A program made the position numbers and the translations under genes. Below, piece by piece: positions 60,888 to 64,000 of a stretch of 64,000 nt of DNA; within the stretch, counting starts at the first letter, position 1, and the number at the start of each line of letters is the position of its first letter. This stretch comes from Nocardioides acrostichi (GTDB lineage: Bacteria; Actinomycetota; Actinomycetes; Propionibacteriales; Nocardioidaceae): the NCBI RefSeq assembly GCF_015319165.1, contig NZ_JADIVZ010000003.1:62001-126000 (forward strand), read 5' to 3'. Below the pieces are notes generated by a model. It worked only from the letters and a program-made list of their open reading frames with translations. It had not been told where the DNA came from and made no database searches.

Positions 60888-62090
60888 GTGCCGGCGACCA
60901 ACCGTTTCGTCGAGGGCGACAACCTCGAGGTGCTGACGTCGCTCGCGGCGCGCCGGGAGGTCTTCGACCTCGTCTACCTCGACCCGCCCTACAACACCGG
61001 TCATCGCTTCGCCTACACCGACGACGTGTGCCCGGCGCCGGGTGAGACCCGGCACGAGGCCTGGACGGCGATGATGCGTCCCCGCCTGGCGGCGGCGCGC
61101 GAGGTGCTCGCCGAGCACGGCGCCATCGCGGTGAGCATCGACGACGGAGAGGTCGCACACCTGCGGCTGCTGCTCGACGAGATCTTCGGCGAGGCCAACC
61201 GGCTGGCCCAGGTGGTGGTGCAGCTCAACCCCAAGGGCCGTCAGCTCGGGGGAGGGTTCGCGACCTCGCACGAGTACCTGCTGGTCTACGCGCGCGACGC
61301 AGCGGCGTGCGTGCTCGAGGCGAGCAGCGTCGACACGGTCGATCCGCGCGACTTCCCGCACCGTGACGACACCGGGCCGTTCCGGCTGCTCCCGCTGCGC
61401 AACACCAACAAGCGCTTCCACCCCGGCTCCGCGCCGACGCTGCACTACCCACTGCACGGCGACGCGTCGTCCGGCCGGGTGGCGACGGTCCCCTTCGATG
61501 GCTCGCAGGAGATCCTCCCAGTCTTCGGGGACGGCGCCTCGGCGGTGTGGCGGTGGAGCGCCGCGCTGGTGGCCGAGCGCTCCGGCGAGCTGGTGTGCCG
61601 GGTCGTGCGGGGTCGGCTCGGCGAGCGGGTCGACGTCTACCAGCGCGACCGGTTGCACGCCGGCCGCCGCAAGAAGCTCTCCACGATCTGGCTGGCCGAG
61701 GAGGTGGGGTCGACCGACACGGCCGTCGCCGAGCTCAAGGCGCTCGTCGGGCACGTCTTCGAGTCACCCAAGCCCACCAGCCTGCTGCGCCGCATCGTCG
61801 CCACCATGCCGGACGACGCCCGCGTGCTCGACTTCTTCGCCGGCAGCGGGACCACCGGCCACGCCGTCGCACAGCTGAACGCTGCCGACGGCGGTACGCG
61901 CACCTGCCTCTCGGTCAACTCGGCCGAGCCGACCCGGCCCGGCTCGCGTGCACGTGCGGCCGGGCTGCCCACCGTCGCCGACATCACCCGACTGCGGCTG
62001 CGCGCGGTGGCCGAGCGGCTGGGCGGCGGGTTCGACGATCTCGGATCGACGCGGGCTACAGCACCCCCGCGCCCTTCTCGAGCGCGATGA
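60888..62090 (+). CDS. beta-class DNA methyltransferase (type III Mod-like), orphan
   Basis: The 400-residue protein has the catalytic motif VYLDPPYNTGHRFAYTDDVC at about residue 28 and the SAM motif VLDFFAGSGTTGHAVAQLNA near residue 310. DPPY before FxGxG is the beta-class order used by type III Mod subunits and some solitary enzymes. AISIDDGEVAHLRLLLDEIF-type spacing follows the first motif. DPPY favours N6-adenine methylation. No restriction subunit is encoded nearby. GTG at 60888 is chosen because the motif then sits at the usual distance. It overlaps the convergent acyltransferase gene by 35 bases. Confidence 0.85.
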   Translation: MPATNRFVEGDNLEVLTSLAARREVFDLVYLDPPYNTGHRFAYTDDVCPAPGETRHEAWTAMMRPRLAAAREVLAEHGAIAVSIDDGEVAHLRLLLDEIFGEANRLAQVVVQLNPKGRQLGGGFATSHEYLLVYARDAAACVLEASSVDTVDPRDFPHRDDTGPFRLLPLRNTNKRFHPGSAPTLHYPLHGDASSGRVATVPFDGSQEILPVFGDGASAVWRWSAALVAERSGELVCRVVRGRLGERVDVYQRDRLHAGRRKKLSTIWLAEEVGSTDTAVAELKALVGHVFESPKPTSLLRRIVATMPDDARVLDFFAGSGTTGHAVAQLNAADGGTRTCLSVNSAEPTRPGSRARAAGLPTVADITRLRLRAVAERLGGGFDDLGSTRATAPPRPSRAR

Positions 62091-63504
62091 CCTCCTCGTC
62101 GAGGAAGGTGAGCAGGCGCTGGAGCCGCGGCACGGTGCGGCGGCACCCGGTGAGGCCGAAGCCGATCCGGCCGTCGTAGGAGGTGCACGTGATGTTGAGC
62201 GCCATGCCGTTGATCGGGATCGACAGCGGGTACGTGCCGACCAGCTTCGCGCCGTTCCAGTAGTGCGTGGTGCGTGGGCCGGGCACGTTGCTGATGATGA
62301 GGTTGTAGGCCGGGCGCACGATGCCGTGCATGTTCAGCAGCGGCGGCACGATGGCGGGCAGTTGGCCGATGGCGGTCATGGCGAGGATCTGCGCCGGCGT
62401 CATGGTCGACAGCGCCTCCTTGCCATCGGTCATGGCGACGTGGATGCGGTCGAGCCGGTCCAGCGGATCCTCGAGGTCGGTGGCCAGGGGCACCATCACC
62501 GAGCCGACGGCGTTGCCGCCCTCGGCCGAGGCCACGTGCGACTGCTTCGCGTTCAGGCCCACCGGCACCATCGCGACCAGCGGGTCGTCGGGCAGGGCGC
62601 CCAGCTCGAGCAGGTACTGGCGGATCGCTCCGGCGGTCATGGCGAGCACGACGTCGTTCACGGTGGTGCCGGTGGCCTTGCCGATCGCCTGGAGCCGCTC
62701 GAGCTCCCACTCGTCGGCGGCGAAGCGCCGCGACCCGGTGATGGTCTGGTTGAAGATCGTGCGGGGGGCGTGGAACGACACCGACGACGCCTCGTTGCGC
62801 GCGCCCCGGGCGAGGGTGCGCACGAAGGCGCCGGGCATGCCGGCGGCGTCGGCGGCGATGCTCATGGCCGTGCCCATGGTGTTCTTGAGCACGGCGAGCG
62901 GCACCTCGGGCAACGACTGCGCGCCGCCCGTAGCCCCCTCCTTCTTGTCCTTCTTGCGTCGCGGGCGCGCCTCGGCCGCCCAGAAGGCCGACATGTCGCG
63001 CTCGTCGGGATCGGTCGAGAGCACGCTCTGCAACAGCCGCATCGCGCTGACGCCGTCGACCAGGGAGTGGTGCACCTTGGTGTACATCGCGATCCGGTCG
63101 TCGGAGAGACCCTCGATCACGTGCGACTCCCACAGTGGCCGCTCCCAGGCCAGGCGCGTGGAGTGCAGGCGCGAGCACAGCTCGAAGAGCTCGCGGTAGC
63201 GGCCGGGCTGCGGCAGCGCGCTGTGCCGCACGTGGTGCTCGGCGTCGAAGAGCTCGTCGGGCTGCCACACCAGCTGGCCACCGGTCTTCACCGAGCGATG
63301 CGGGTGCTTCAAGAAGAGCGGGGAGACGTCACTGACGTCGCGCATCTCCTCGTACATCGTGCGCACGTAGTCCGGGCCCGCGCCCTCGGGCTTCTCGAAC
63401 AACTGGAGCCCACCCACGTGCATGGGCATCGAGCGGTTCTCGACGAGGAGGAAGGCGGAGGAGGTGGGGTCGATGGGCGTGACCACGAAGAACCTTTCGG
63501 ACAA
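62056..63504 (-). CDS. wax ester synthase / diacylglycerol acyltransferase (WS/DGAT)
   Basis: The 482-residue acyltransferase has the catalytic HHSLVDG motif (near residue 142) and typical PIDPTSSAFLLVENRSMPMH, then HVGGLQLFE at the start, GNAVGSVMVPLATDLEDPLD, NLIISNVPGPRTTHYWNGAK and YPLSIPINGMALNITCTSY. It makes triacylglycerol or wax esters at the membrane. The start appears to be a TTG at 63504; no clear ribosome binding site precedes it, so a nearby GTG is possible. Confidence 0.93.
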   Translation of the reverse strand: MSERFFVVTPIDPTSSAFLLVENRSMPMHVGGLQLFEKPEGAGPDYVRTMYEEMRDVSDVSPLFLKHPHRSVKTGGQLVWQPDELFDAEHHVRHSALPQPGRYRELFELCSRLHSTRLAWERPLWESHVIEGLSDDRIAMYTKVHHSLVDGVSAMRLLQSVLSTDPDERDMSAFWAAEARPRRKKDKKEGATGGAQSLPEVPLAVLKNTMGTAMSIAADAAGMPGAFVRTLARGARNEASSVSFHAPRTIFNQTITGSRRFAADEWELERLQAIGKATGTTVNDVVLAMTAGAIRQYLLELGALPDDPLVAMVPVGLNAKQSHVASAEGGNAVGSVMVPLATDLEDPLDRLDRIHVAMTDGKEALSTMTPAQILAMTAIGQLPAIVPPLLNMHGIVRPAYNLIISNVPGPRTTHYWNGAKLVGTYPLSIPINGMALNITCTSYDGRIGFGLTGCRRTVPRLQRLLTFLDEEVIALEKGAGVL

Positions 63505-63688
63505 GGGGTCGTGCGTGGGGCGCTGCGGACGTGCAGGGTGATCGTGCTCCCGAAGTGGGAGTCGTCACAACCCACCCCAACGTTTCTCTCACGGACAGGT
63601 CACGGTCGTTGACTGGTCGCCTCGATCACGTGAGGCTCATGACACAGCCCCCGGGATCGGGCCCGGGAGCCCGCACCCGGGGAGACCC

Positions 63689-64000
63689 ATGCCCATCTCG
63701 AGATCCGTCCTCGCCTCACGCCTCGGCGTCCTCGCCCTCCGCGCCGTCCTGGTCGGCCTGCCCCTGGGAGTCGTCGCCGCTCCCGCGGCCGCCTACGCCC
63801 AGGACTACTCGGCACCGCTCGAGACCGCGATCAGCGACCTGCCGACGCAGGCCGAGAACGACACCGGCTACGACCGGTCGCTGTTCCCGCACTGGATCGA
63901 CGCGGACGGCGACGGGTGCAGCACTCGCAACGAGGTGCTCATCAAGGAGGCCGACGACCCGGTGAGCGTCGGTGCGGGGTGCTCGCTGTCGGGTGGGCGC
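63689..64000 (+). CDS. secreted HNH endonuclease family protein, partial
   Basis: The reading frame is open from the ATG at 63689 to the last base, so only 104 residues are present. A signal peptide (LALRAVLVGLPLGVVAAPAA, about 15-34, cleavage after AYA) leads to a mature domain with DTGYDRSLFPHWIDADGDGC and STRNEVLIKEADDP, then VGAGCSLSGGR. These are the first blocks of extracellular DUF1524/HNH nucleases; the catalytic DIDH region would lie beyond the window. GGGGAGA precedes the ATG. Confidence 0.85.
   Translation, partial: MPISRSVLASRLGVLALRAVLVGLPLGVVAAPAAAYAQDYSAPLETAISDLPTQAENDTGYDRSLFPHWIDADGDGCSTRNEVLIKEADDPVSVGAGCSLSGGR

Overview
The window is high-GC DNA from an actinobacterium. 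The gene order miaB, miaA, dapF, hflX, a DinG-type helicase, lexA, a LysM gene, nrdR and nrdJ is the usual actinobacterial arrangement. The abundant repeat with ends GGTTTCGAC and GGCTCAACCACC, together with the DUF222-HNH genes, suggests Nocardioides, Aeromicrobium or a relative (Nocardioidaceae). The family-level placement is inference.

Layout. 1-672 is a decayed IS481-type insertion sequence, followed by a DUF222-HNH nuclease gene with a LexA-type operator. 2115-3186 is a three-gene operon encoding a protein with serine at every third residue. 3270-6865 is a stress operon: ECF-like sigma factor, Asp23/Gls24 proteins, DUF2273, DUF6286, AmaP and CsbD. 6978-17588 is a housekeeping core (miaB, miaA, dapF, hflX) interleaved with a four-gene GTGA-coupled operon around a Nudix hydrolase, two DUF202 genes and a formylglycine-generating enzyme. 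17567-25192 holds a VOC protein, an SGNH esterase, an alpha/beta hydrolase, a DinG-like helicase and two Tat-exported phosphatases. 25264-32246 is the SOS and dNTP block: lexA, REP repeats, a LysM division-control gene behind four SOS-like boxes, nrdR with paired NrdR boxes, and the B12-dependent reductase nrdJ.

32518-45158 is accessory and metabolic: a PQQ-propeller lipoprotein, an Excalibur protein, two broken genes, an RlmC-type methyltransferase, a DUF1800/DUF1501 pair and divergent glgA/glgC. 45220-47815 is a second DUF222-HNH gene carrying REP copies inside its coding sequence, next to an array of about 14 REP copies. 47864-52208 holds a Mug-type glycosylase and secreted proteins. 52215-59426 pairs a BlaI/M56 regulatory module divergently with cydA-cydB-cydDC. 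59392-64000 has a MarR remnant, an MFS transporter, an orphan beta-class DNA methyltransferase, a WS/DGAT acyltransferase and the start of a secreted HNH nuclease cut by the window end.

Two regulatory themes stand out. LexA-type boxes occur at lexA, the LysM gene and both DUF222-HNH genes; the last two share the same operator-to-start geometry and look leaderless. REP-like repeats lie beside or inside the same loci, supply the stop codon of one gene, and have expanded in frame within the linker of one nuclease.
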